Source of the DNA: Sphingobacterium humi
Lineage (GTDB): Bacteria; Bacteroidota; Bacteroidia; Sphingobacteriales; Sphingobacteriaceae
Assembly (NCBI RefSeq): GCF_009768885.1
Contig: NZ_WSQA01000002.1
Span: 62,001 to 126,000, forward strand
Reading direction: 5' to 3'
Length of the DNA stretch: 64,000 bases
The translations under genes and the position numbers were made by a program. Position 1 is the first letter of the stretch, and every line of letters begins with the position of its first letter. Of this stretch, positions 1-7,677 are shown piece by piece. The notes beneath the pieces were generated by a model. That model saw only the letters and a list, made by a program, of their open reading frames with translations. It did no database searches and was not told the DNA's origin.

Positions 1-153
1 CAATGCCGAAATCAGTTCGCTGCTGGATGTAGAAGATGTCTTTTGTGATGTATAATTATTTATTAGCGCATCAAGGTTATTTTCCTGAGCCAAGGCAGAC
101 AAGGAAAGACTACTGAATGCAATAATAAGAATAAGCTTATAAAAAGATGGCAT
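1..153 (-). CDS. Secreted protein, N-terminal fragment (cut by window edge)
   Basis: An open frame begins at the ATG at 153 and runs leftward off the window, so only 51 residues are visible. They start MPSFYKLILIIAFSSLSLSA followed by LAQ, a classical Sec signal peptide with predicted cleavage after ALA; the visible mature part begins QENNLDALINNY and is Ser/Thr-rich. No catalytic motif or family is recognisable from so little. The gene is divergent from the lipoprotein at 439, so the 285-base gap between them should hold both promoters. The signal-peptide pattern makes it convincing as a gene; its function is unknown. Confidence 0.6.
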   Translation of the reverse strand, partial: MPSFYKLILIIAFSSLSLSALAQENNLDALINNYTSQKTSSTSSSELISAL

Positions 154-438
154 TGGCTAAATGTTTATGTTTCAGGTAAAAATAGTAAATATTCAATATA
201 TAATCTAAATCTTCCCTTGTTGAACACGATTACTCACTCATTCAGTTTTGCGCTTTACTCATTTGGACAAATTTGCTTTGATTTTCTTGTTTCATTTGTC
301 ATATAATATGAATTGAAAATGGAGAATGGAGCGTTGAAAAGAATAATAACATCGAAATTCTAATTTGCGATTTTATGCTATTTTCTGATTGCTCGTTTTT
401 CTATTTTTCAAAGATTTTTTAACGATAAAAGTGAAGTT
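154..438. other. AT-rich divergent intergenic region
   Basis: This 285-base gap lies between two divergent exported-protein genes. It is AT-rich and holds no open frame I would defend. Around 310-335 it has a half-copy of the gaaaatggagaatgg-type repeat that also occurs at 4241-4290 and 8204-8263. I cannot assign a promoter with confidence. Confidence 0.4.
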
Positions 439-1197
439 ATGAAAAAAAGTAGAATCTATTCTTTGCTGTTGCTGATGAGCTTCTTAATGTTGCTTTCAAA
501 TTGCTCAAGTGATGATAATAATCCAGAACCTGAAATCCCGGCAAACAACGACGTAAAAACCAAAGCAGGCTCAACCAACGGCGCCCCTTACAAGGTTTTC
601 TATCAGGAAGCCAATCAGACCAACACCCGTAAAGGTATTATCATCCTTGCCGTAGGCGATGGTGGCAATGAAAACGATGCCACGCTGAATGCCCAATGTA
701 CAGCTTTGGCAGATAAAGGGTATGTGGCAATTACCACTACATACAGAACCAATTCGGAATATTATGCAGGGTTCAAAGAAGATATGGAACAGATTATTAC
801 CAAAGAAACTGCAGCTTTTGGTATTGCAAGAAATAAAGTGGTGCTTGGCGGATTGTCACGAGGAGGAAATCGCCTGCACGGTGCTGTTCTTCCTGCAAAC
901 CCACAGAATAACAGCTATCCCATAGAAGGTATAAAAGGGGTTATTCTCGAATGTGCCGGTGGCGATTATTGGAAAGGCAGAGGCATACTTTATCCTGTAC
1001 TGTTCATGAATAACAAAGTGGATAATGCGGTACAAACTACTGATGCCGAAACTTTTGTAAATGGTTTGCAGCAGAATGTTAATCCTGGGGTAAAGGATAA
1101 AAGCAAAACGCTTATCGTTCCCGGATCAGGACATTGCACAAACGCTAATCAATACAAAGATTTTATAGTGAACAATATAGACAACTTATTCAATTGA
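439..1197 (+). CDS. Alpha/beta-hydrolase-like lipoprotein (putative esterase)
   Basis: This 252-residue protein has a lipoprotein signal ending in LLSNC (lipidated Cys22) followed by SSDDNN, typical of Bacteroidota surface or periplasmic lipoproteins. The mature part resembles a small secreted alpha/beta hydrolase of the esterase or dienelactone hydrolase type. A strand near residues 66-72 precedes a Gly-rich turn. The nucleophile elbow GGLSRG puts Ser140 in the catalytic position, and Asp195 (NKVDNA) and His232 (GSGHC) are well placed to complete the triad. The substrate cannot be told from sequence; carbohydrate esters or small lipids are possible. It is the first rightward gene of the accessory lipoprotein block, 48 bases upstream of the beta-trefoil lipoprotein. 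Confidence 0.7.
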   Translation: MKKSRIYSLLLLMSFLMLLSNCSSDDNNPEPEIPANNDVKTKAGSTNGAPYKVFYQEANQTNTRKGIIILAVGDGGNENDATLNAQCTALADKGYVAITTTYRTNSEYYAGFKEDMEQIITKETAAFGIARNKVVLGGLSRGGNRLHGAVLPANPQNNSYPIEGIKGVILECAGGDYWKGRGILYPVLFMNNKVDNAVQTTDAETFVNGLQQNVNPGVKDKSKTLIVPGSGHCTNANQYKDFIVNNIDNLFN

Positions 1198-1245
1198 AAA
1201 TGGCTAAAAGAAAAAAAAATAATTAACATTTAAAATAGAAATAAT

Positions 1246-1833
1246 ATGAACAGAATAATCAAACTTATAATGCTTGCAGGAATAGCAGCAAACGTTACAT
1301 CTTGTTCCAGTGTACAACAGGCAGCACGTACAGTAAACAATTCAGGTATCTTGAATATGCCTACATCGTCTGGTACAGCAAAAAAAATGGGTAGTCTTGG
1401 TACAGGCGTAAGCAATGCTCAAAAAATCACAATGGGTACCTACTACATTATCAACGTGGGCAATCAAAAAGCATTGACAAATCCCAAAAAAGAAAAATTT
1501 ACAAAGCTTAGATTGGAAGATTTTGATGGTAGCGATTTGCAAAAATGGGAGGTCATCCAATCTAAAAACGGTACCATTCAATTCAAACAGTTTGATACAC
1601 CTAACTGGTTCGTTTACTTTTCTAATTCAAAATGGCTAAGTGTAAACAGCGATGGTGCAGAAAATTTTACGTTGAAACCAGCAGATGGTACAGCGAATAG
1701 ATTCCATTTTGTAACCAGTACCTATGGCGGAAAAGTATTGATCTGGGACGGCGATCCTAACTATAACGGAACTCAAACAGCTGTACTACAAAACAATAAA
1801 TTCGACCAATGGGAACTGGTTCCTGCGAGATAA
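1246..1833 (+). CDS. Beta-trefoil (ricin-B-like) lipoprotein
   Basis: This 195-residue lipoprotein has a signal ending VTSC (Cys20). A Ser/Thr/Gly-rich linker (about 21-60) leads to a compact C-terminal domain of about 130 residues. That domain contains GTYYIINVGNQKAL, then LQKWEV and FDQWELV spaced about one repeat apart, the Q-x-W pattern of ricin-type beta-trefoil lectins; WLSV and VLIWDG are further repeat cores. By family such domains bind sugars, so a carbohydrate-binding surface protein is a reasonable inference. It follows the putative esterase in the same direction and may be co-transcribed with it. The fold call rests on motif spacing alone. Confidence 0.6.
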   Translation: MNRIIKLIMLAGIAANVTSCSSVQQAARTVNNSGILNMPTSSGTAKKMGSLGTGVSNAQKITMGTYYIINVGNQKALTNPKKEKFTKLRLEDFDGSDLQKWEVIQSKNGTIQFKQFDTPNWFVYFSNSKWLSVNSDGAENFTLKPADGTANRFHFVTSTYGGKVLIWDGDPNYNGTQTAVLQNNKFDQWELVPAR

Positions 1834-1866
1834 TATATTCAAGAATAAGTTAAAGAAATGAATATT

Positions 1867-2898
1867 ATGAAAAATCTAACAAAACTTACATTCGCAATTT
1901 TCGCATTTATGCTGTTGTTTATAGCGTGTAGTAAAGACGATGATGATGGTAAAAACAAGCCTTCATCTGCCGAAATAGATATTTACATCAGTGGTAATGG
2001 AAGAAATTATTGGAAAAACGGACAAGAATTTTTTGTTCCTCATATGCCACAATACCAAGGCGACAATTCAACTTCTGCCATAATGAATATGTTTGTTAAT
2101 GGTAATGATGTACATTTTGTAGGAGTTTTATCAGCCGTAAGTTGGACTGCAATTTATTGGAAAAATAATAACCCAATTAGACTAGAAGAGTACGGGAATA
2201 ATTCATTTCAATCAAGAGCCGAAGGAATTTATGCAAAAGGAAATGATTTATATGTATGTGGATGGTCATATTTACAGGGCGAAAAACGACGTGCTAAATA
2301 TTGGAAAAACGGCATTGCCACAGTTTTAACAGATGGCACAAAAGAAGCTTGGGTTACTTCTATCCTTGCAGAAGGAGACGATGTTTATGTTACGGGTTAT
2401 GAGGATTATAAAGCGGTGTATTGGAAAAATAATGTGAAACATGAATTACCAGAGGGTAACAATGCAGAACAAATTATAATCCATAATGGAGATGTATATA
2501 TATTGGGATTGGGTTATGTTGATATAAATGCTAACAATGGTCCTAAAAAAATTATTGTTTGGAAAAATGGTGTAGCAAATATAGTTGATGAAGGGAGATA
2601 TAATGTTACAGGTATGTTTATAGATAACAATGATATTTATATCTCGGGCGAAGAATCTACAAATAGCAATAGTAACAACTATGTTAGAAGTGCTATTTAT
2701 TGGAAAAATGGACAAAAAACAGTGTTAACAACCAATACAGAAGCAAGAACCTCTGGTATTGCAGTTAATAATGAAGATGTATATGTATCGGGAACAGAAG
2801 GAGACAAGCCCGTTTATTGGAAAAATAGAGAACGAGTAGATTTGAATTTTACTGGAGATTATGCATCAACTACAGCAATTCAAATAGTAAATAAATAG
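1867..2898 (+). CDS. Lipoprotein with seven YWKNG repeats (beta-propeller-like)
   Basis: I chose the ATG at 1867 rather than the one at 1858 because it begins the signal peptide MKNLTKLTFAIFAFMLLFIA plus Cys21, shared with five following genes. The 343-residue product has seven copies of a (Y/V)WKN(G/N)xxxxL motif: YWKNGQEFF, YWKNNNPIRL, YWKNGIATVL, YWKNNVKHEL, VWKNGVANIV, YWKNGQKTVL and YWKNRERVDL. Most follow a strand such as DVYVSG or DIYISG, giving units of about 45 residues. The N-terminal part-unit and the final strand ASTTAIQIV could close a ring. A seven-bladed beta-propeller is inferred. No catalytic residues are apparent; ligand binding or scaffolding is most likely. Confidence 0.7.
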   Translation: MKNLTKLTFAIFAFMLLFIACSKDDDDGKNKPSSAEIDIYISGNGRNYWKNGQEFFVPHMPQYQGDNSTSAIMNMFVNGNDVHFVGVLSAVSWTAIYWKNNNPIRLEEYGNNSFQSRAEGIYAKGNDLYVCGWSYLQGEKRRAKYWKNGIATVLTDGTKEAWVTSILAEGDDVYVTGYEDYKAVYWKNNVKHELPEGNNAEQIIIHNGDVYILGLGYVDINANNGPKKIIVWKNGVANIVDEGRYNVTGMFIDNNDIYISGEESTNSNSNNYVRSAIYWKNGQKTVLTTNTEARTSGIAVNNEDVYVSGTEGDKPVYWKNRERVDLNFTGDYASTTAIQIVNK

Positions 2899-2900
2899 TT

Positions 2901-3395
2901 ATGAAAAATCTAACAAAACTAACATTCGCACTTTTCGCATTTATGCTGTTGATTACAGCGTGCAGCAAAGATGATGATGATGTGCAAAACAATAATATAA
3001 AAGAAGAGCAATTACATGGCAAATGGATAGTAAATGCAATTGACGGAAAACTATTTGTAAAGGTTGGAAATATCCCCGAAACGGAAGTTCCGCTAATGTC
3101 TTTTTGGGGCAGTAAAATTTTCTATTTTGAAAACAACAACCGCTTAAGCGTTTTAGAAAACCAAACCGAAATTTTAGATTTTGGTCCCTATCAAATCAAT
3201 GGCAGCAATCTTACCGTTGCCAACGGACCAGGTGTTTTAAAAATTGCTTTGTTAGGAAATAGCGAAATGACACTCACCAACAAACAAGACGATTATTACA
3301 AAATGATGGCTTTTTATAACAATCAAACCGAAGATGAAGTCCGCCAAATGTATCGTGTGGAAGGCGATATTGTATTTCGCCTAAAGAAACAGTGA
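2901..3395 (+). CDS. Lipocalin-like lipoprotein
   Basis: This 164-residue lipoprotein starts two bases after the previous stop, so co-transcription is very likely. It has the shared leader MKNLTKLTFALFAFMLLITA with Cys21, then an acidic stretch and the motif LHGKWIVNAIDG. That 'GxW' opening, alternating strands and the closing VFRLKKQ resemble small lipocalin-like domain proteins of Bacteroidota. No enzyme motif is visible. The lipoprotein at 7677 has a similar GKW opening and ends FHLKKQ, suggesting distant kinship. Function is unknown; binding of a hydrophobic ligand would fit the fold if the fold call is right. Confidence 0.6.
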   Translation: MKNLTKLTFALFAFMLLITACSKDDDDVQNNNIKEEQLHGKWIVNAIDGKLFVKVGNIPETEVPLMSFWGSKIFYFENNNRLSVLENQTEILDFGPYQINGSNLTVANGPGVLKIALLGNSEMTLTNKQDDYYKMMAFYNNQTEDEVRQMYRVEGDIVFRLKKQ

Positions 3396-3449
3396 AATTA
3401 GTTGACAACCCATAATTGATCATTACAGCTTTAAATTAAATCTATTATT

Positions 3450-4238
3450 ATGAAAAACCTAACAAAACTAACATTCGCAATCTTCGCATTTACGCTGTTG
3501 TTTACAGCGTGTAGCAGTAGCGACGATGACTCACCGCAACCGGAACAAGTTGCCAAGGAAATCACGGCAGAAGAATTATCGGACTACATCATTATTGAAG
3601 AATATAAACCCAAAGCATCAGCGTCTGCCGCAAGTGGAGACAAGCCGATATTAGTAACTACGTACATAGCATATACAAATCAGTATATGCTAAGAATGGC
3701 AGAAGCCTGGAGCCGTTATGAGTACACTTTACAAACAACTTATGATGTAAGTACCGGCATTACCTCTGTGGAAACGTACTTCGGATATTATGATTTGACC
3801 CGAGACGCATCAGGGCAAATTTTGGTCATAAAATCACGACATAATAACGATAGCCAATATTCTATAACCAAAAGTTTTGATTCGCAATACCTACAATTGG
3901 TGAAGAAAACACAATCCATCTACGACAACACAACTTACAAAAATCTGACAGGTAGTGGCTATTATCGTTTTAAGAGAGGTGATAACACATGGCGCTATAA
4001 AGAAAATGGCGTACCCACTGAGATAGAATTAACCTGGTCATATTCGCAAGCCAATAATCATATTTGGTATGGACAAGACGGAGGAACAGCAAAGTATAAA
4101 AATCTTTTTATCGCACTTCCTAAAGGCAACGGCTGGAAAGGCAACCACAAAGACAAAGATTTATTGCTGATCAACACGGTTGAAAAAGATCATTATAAAG
4201 CCGTTGGCGATATCGGTATTTATGAGGTGAATAATTAA
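3450..4238 (+). CDS. Shared-leader lipoprotein, paralogue A
   Basis: This 262-residue lipoprotein has the common leader ending LLFTAC (Cys21), then SSSDDDSPQPEQ. It is the first of three neighbouring full-length paralogues (with those at 4313 and 5108). Shared landmarks are KEITAEEL near residue 40, GYYDLTRDASGQI in the middle, LVKKTQSIYDN with TYKN, GYYRF, W(S/Y)Y, the block IWYGQDGGT, and PKGNGWKGNHKDKDLLL near the C terminus. I do not recognise a named family. The pattern suggests an all-beta periplasmic or surface domain with no obvious catalytic residues. Confidence 0.6.
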   Translation: MKNLTKLTFAIFAFTLLFTACSSSDDDSPQPEQVAKEITAEELSDYIIIEEYKPKASASAASGDKPILVTTYIAYTNQYMLRMAEAWSRYEYTLQTTYDVSTGITSVETYFGYYDLTRDASGQILVIKSRHNNDSQYSITKSFDSQYLQLVKKTQSIYDNTTYKNLTGSGYYRFKRGDNTWRYKENGVPTEIELTWSYSQANNHIWYGQDGGTAKYKNLFIALPKGNGWKGNHKDKDLLLINTVEKDHYKAVGDIGIYEVNN

Positions 4239-4240
4239 TC

Positions 4241-4290
4241 AATTGACAGTGGACAATGGAGAATGGACAATTCATTGTCAACTGTCAATT
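4241..4290. repeat. Imperfect 18-bp inverted repeat between paralogues A and B
   Basis: The arm at 4241-4258 (aattgacagtggacaatg) and the arm at 4273-4290 (cattgtcaactgtcaatt) are complementary at 17 of 18 positions around a 14-base loop. The element is built from the degenerate gacaatgg/caattatcaatt words seen in other gaps of this window. There is no T-run after it, so it is a dispersed structured repeat rather than a clear terminator. Confidence 0.65.
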
Positions 4291-4312
4291 ATCAATTATC
4301 AATTCAAGAAAT

Positions 4313-5101
4313 ATGAAAAATCTAACAAAACTTACATTCGCGTTAATCGCGTTTACGCTGTTATTTACAGCGTGTAGCAGTAGCGACGACGACACACCGC
4401 AACCGGAACAAGTTGCCAAAGAAATCACGGTAGAAGAACTGCAAAATTATATGATTGTCGATGAGTTTTTATCCAAGCCCGAATATCAAAATCAACTTGG
4501 AACGAAACCATACCTATTCGCGACCTATATTACAGAAGACAACAATGACGGCAAACTTTATGCCTTTAGTGAAGGTTGGTTTGCCTCTGTTGCTTACAAT
4601 CTGGAAGAAGACGGAGCAATTACATACGATGCCACAACCGGCATTACCACGCTCAAAACCAAATGGGGCTATTATGAATTGACCAGAGATGCTAATGAGC
4701 AGATTATCGTAAAAGGAAATCACCACGACCCCAACAATCCTTATACCTATTGGTTTACATCAAACTATACGCAATTGGTCAAAACAGATGGAACGGTTTA
4801 CGAAAACTCTACTTACAAAGCCGTAGAAAATCTTACAGGTTTTTATCGGTTCTCTATTGATTTTTGGCGATACAAACAAGATGCCGTACCTAATGATGGA
4901 GATTTAACATGGTCTTACTATCTAAATCACAGAAATGTTTGGACAGGGCAAGACGGCGGAACAGAACAGCTATACAATGTTTTTATCGCCATACCCAAAG
5001 GTAACGGTTGGAAAGGAAACCACAAAGACAAGGATATTCTATTAGTAAACACCGGCAAAACAATGACCATAGGAGATGTGGTTTTGTGCGAGAAAATGTA
5101 A
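4313..5101 (+). CDS. Shared-leader lipoprotein, paralogue B
   Basis: I place the start at the ATG at 4313, not at the in-frame ATG at 4256, because the upstream 19 codons are translated from the inverted repeat and the signal peptide begins at 4313. The 262-residue product has leader Cys21, then SSSDDDTPQPEQVAKEITVEEL. It aligns with paralogue A throughout: GYYELTRDANEQI, QLVKTDGTVYENSTYK, GFYRF, VWTGQDGGT and PKGNGWKGNHKDKD. The middle (about 60-100) is more divergent than the ends, and it ends with a shorter tail (IGDVVLCEKM). Function is unknown. Confidence 0.6.
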   Translation: MKNLTKLTFALIAFTLLFTACSSSDDDTPQPEQVAKEITVEELQNYMIVDEFLSKPEYQNQLGTKPYLFATYITEDNNDGKLYAFSEGWFASVAYNLEEDGAITYDATTGITTLKTKWGYYELTRDANEQIIVKGNHHDPNNPYTYWFTSNYTQLVKTDGTVYENSTYKAVENLTGFYRFSIDFWRYKQDAVPNDGDLTWSYYLNHRNVWTGQDGGTEQLYNVFIAIPKGNGWKGNHKDKDILLVNTGKTMTIGDVVLCEKM

Positions 5102-5107
5102 AATCAA

Positions 5108-5905
5108 TTGAAAAATCTAACAAAACTAACATTCGCAATATTAGCTTTTATGTTGCTGTTTACAGCGTGTAGTAAAGACGAGGACGACAACACACCACAA
5201 GTTGTCAAGGAAATCACAGCAGAAGAATTATTGGAATATATTATTATAGAAGAATATGTACCAAAAGCATCAGCGCCTGCCGAATTTGGAGATAAGCCGA
5301 TATTAACAACTACAGCCATAAAAAAAGAAATAGATATAGACAAGTTTTTTACAACAGTGACAACTCCCTATGGTCCTCATGCAGTAAATTTCTTACAAAC
5401 AATTTATGATGCAAATACGGGTATCACTTCTTTGGAAACAAAATTCGGATATTATGATTTGACCCGAGACGCATCCGGGCAAATCGTGCTCTTAAAATCA
5501 CGACACAATGACAATAGCAACCTGTATATAAGTAGTCATTTTGACTCGCAATATCTACAATTGGTGAAGAGAACGCTATCGATCTACGACGATGCAACTT
5601 ATAAAAAAATATCAGGTAACGGGTATTATCGTTTTTATAGCGATGAACGCAAATGGCGTTATAAAGCAAATGCCCAACCTGTCTATGGAGAATTAACGTG
5701 GTATTACGAGAAACTCAATAATAATATTTGGTATGGTCAAGACGGTGGAACGGAAAAATATAATAATCTTTTTATCATCATACCCAAAGGCAACGGCTGG
5801 AAAGGGCAACACAAAGACAAAGATTTGTTGCTTATCAGCACGATGCATAAAGATTATTATAAAGCCATTGGTGATATCGGTATGTACGAAGTGTATGATA
5901 ATTAA
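5108..5905 (+). CDS. Shared-leader lipoprotein, paralogue C (TTG start)
   Basis: This 265-residue lipoprotein is closest to paralogue A: both carry EEYxPKAS near residue 55, GYYDLTRDASGQI, SHFDSQYLQLVK, GQDGGTEKYNNLF, WKG(N/Q)HKDKDLLL and a tail of the form GDIG(I/M)YEV. The gene begins six bases after the previous stop. Its codons match the shared leader from the second codon onward, but the first is TTG where the five sister genes have ATG, so it must use a weak start or be poorly expressed. The lipobox is LLFTAC (Cys21). No enzyme motif was found. Confidence 0.6.
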   Translation: MKNLTKLTFAILAFMLLFTACSKDEDDNTPQVVKEITAEELLEYIIIEEYVPKASAPAEFGDKPILTTTAIKKEIDIDKFFTTVTTPYGPHAVNFLQTIYDANTGITSLETKFGYYDLTRDASGQIVLLKSRHNDNSNLYISSHFDSQYLQLVKRTLSIYDDATYKKISGNGYYRFYSDERKWRYKANAQPVYGELTWYYEKLNNNIWYGQDGGTEKYNNLFIIIPKGNGWKGQHKDKDLLLISTMHKDYYKAIGDIGMYEVYDN

Positions 5906-6034
5906 AAAAAAAGGATGAACTATGATTTGTAAGATTAAAAGATGAACAGGATGTGGAAAGGAAAAAAAATCAAAGTAATCACAGAAATCAAAGGAATCAA
6001 GGTTCAGACAAATAACACATTAAAAAAGAAAAAA

Positions 6035-6775
6035 ATGAAAAATCTAACAAAACTCACATTCACAATCGTCGCATTTATGCTGTTGTTTACAGCGTGTAGC
6101 AAAGATGATGACGACAATTCACTTACCAAAGACAAAAAACTAGCAAGTCTTGTATCTCCTCCTAATGATCAAGCTGAACAGTCGGTGATTAACTACCAGT
6201 ACGATGACCAAGAGCGTTTAATAGAAATTGCACAAGAAAACCCTTATTTGGTTTTTTTTACATTTACTTATATGCCCGATGGCAGGGTAGAAAAAATAAA
6301 AGCATTAACGGACCTACAAAGTCAATTATATACTGATTATACCTTTTTTTATGAAAACGAAAGTAAAATTCCCAACCGAATGAGATATAGTGGCGCAGTA
6401 CCTACCTATACTACCGATGTTGTGAATATAGATAATACCTTGTTTTGGAACAATGGAAATGCCGATGAATTTGTACTTGAAGGAGTAAATGCTGCTGAAA
6501 ATACATTTCAAAGTTTGGTAATAGACAATACGACATATACGCTGCATTTTACTAACCAATTAAAAAATGGTTTAGCTACACAAGGGGCTCTTAACATTCC
6601 GCTGGCCATGACAAAAGATTACACAGGACTTTTAGTTTATTTTGGATTGCAATTAAACTCGCATCCGATTACACGGTTAGAAACTTCTGGCGGAGGGCTA
6701 AATAATTGGCAATACGAAACGGATGCCGCAAGTTACATTACAAAATTAGGAGGGATAGAATACCGTTACCAATAA
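6035..6775 (+). CDS. Shared-leader lipoprotein with YD-like repeat
   Basis: An in-frame ATG exists at 5942, but the signal peptide MKNLTKLTFTIVAFMLLFTA with Cys21 begins at 6035, and the upstream codons translate into an implausible Lys-rich string. The 246-residue mature region opens with SKDDDDN. It then has YQYDDQERLIEIAQ, a YD-type repeat of the kind Y-xYDxxGRLxxI, followed by further strand-rich sequence ending KLGGIEYRYQ. This resembles small DUF4595-like Bacteroidota lipoproteins. It is the last of the six genes with the common leader and is followed at 6808 by another YD-type secreted protein. Confidence 0.6.
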   Translation: MKNLTKLTFTIVAFMLLFTACSKDDDDNSLTKDKKLASLVSPPNDQAEQSVINYQYDDQERLIEIAQENPYLVFFTFTYMPDGRVEKIKALTDLQSQLYTDYTFFYENESKIPNRMRYSGAVPTYTTDVVNIDNTLFWNNGNADEFVLEGVNAAENTFQSLVIDNTTYTLHFTNQLKNGLATQGALNIPLAMTKDYTGLLVYFGLQLNSHPITRLETSGGGLNNWQYETDAASYITKLGGIEYRYQ

Positions 6776-6807
6776 ATATTTATGAACTTTTAATAAAGAA
6801 CAAGACA

Positions 6808-7677
6808 ATGAAGACATTTAACACCATATTAAGCACTTTGTGTCTATTGGCTTTTCAAACTGTTTCAGCACAGGTTGTAAATGTACAAGAAGCTATCAAA
6901 AATGCACCCAAAGAAGTGCCCGATAAAGTCGGTTTTGTAAAAAAGGAGAACGGCAAAACTATATCCAGCAAAACGATTACGTATTCCTATGACAAAGAAG
7001 GACGGCTGACCGAAATCAAATCAAACACAGATGATTATACCTTTAAATACAGCTATGCCGATAATAATGTCAGTCGCGTGATTGTATCTTTTAGAAACAA
7101 CGATTATGTGCAGGCAGATTTTACGTACAACAACAAAGGAGCTATGACCAAAGTAGAGCGGTCAGGTCAAGAAAAAACGGTCTTAAATCTTAAAGACAAA
7201 AACGATACACGGCAAACATACAGTTGGACAGATAATAAAGGGCGATACCACGAACTTTACATGGACAACAAAAAAAACAGCCATTACACCATTGTAGAAC
7301 ACCGCATAGGCAAAGATGCTTTTAAGTTTTCGTATGACAAATCCGGAACCAATGGATTGGAAAATCTTCCTGTTCCCATCATGCTTGCAACCTATATGGC
7401 AATGGAATACTATAATACCGACTTTTACAGCAGCGGTTTTCTGCAATGTATCATGTCTAAACCTTTAAAAAGTATTACAGACCCTCGTGAAAATGGCAAA
7501 TTGTACACCTACAATAGCAACAACGGTCTGTACAAATACTTAAAGAATACCAGTGTCAAGAACGGTACTTTTCTGAATACTTGGAGTTTCAGCTATAGAA
7601 AGCCAGCGTCCGAACTGAAAGTTGACCCGAAAGTGTTGGAAAATAAGAAAGTAGATAAAATAAAAATAGGGAAATAA
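6808..7677 (+). CDS. Secreted protein with YD-like repeats
   Basis: The likely start is the ATG at 6808, which begins the Sec signal peptide MKTFNTILSTLCLLAFQTVS followed by AQ; the longer frame from 6706 overlaps the preceding gene. The 289-residue protein has no lipobox Cys. Residues about 50-110 contain ITYSYDKEGRLTEIKS, YTFKYSYADNNVSRVIV and ADFTYNNKGAMTKVE, three consecutive YD-like beta-hairpin repeats. A less repetitive C-terminal half follows. YD repeats also form the shells of Rhs toxins, but this protein is far too small for that architecture. The stop overlaps the next start (TAATG), implying translational coupling. Confidence 0.6.
   Translation: MKTFNTILSTLCLLAFQTVSAQVVNVQEAIKNAPKEVPDKVGFVKKENGKTISSKTITYSYDKEGRLTEIKSNTDDYTFKYSYADNNVSRVIVSFRNNDYVQADFTYNNKGAMTKVERSGQEKTVLNLKDKNDTRQTYSWTDNKGRYHELYMDNKKNSHYTIVEHRIGKDAFKFSYDKSGTNGLENLPVPIMLATYMAMEYYNTDFYSSGFLQCIMSKPLKSITDPRENGKLYTYNSNNGLYKYLKNTSVKNGTFLNTWSFSYRKPASELKVDPKVLENKKVDKIKIGK

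Noticed and set aside
6808..7677. YD repeats as a sign of an Rhs-type toxin
   Set aside because: Only three short repeats in a 289-residue secreted protein, no shell-sized repeat region, no RHS core motif and no toxin tip.
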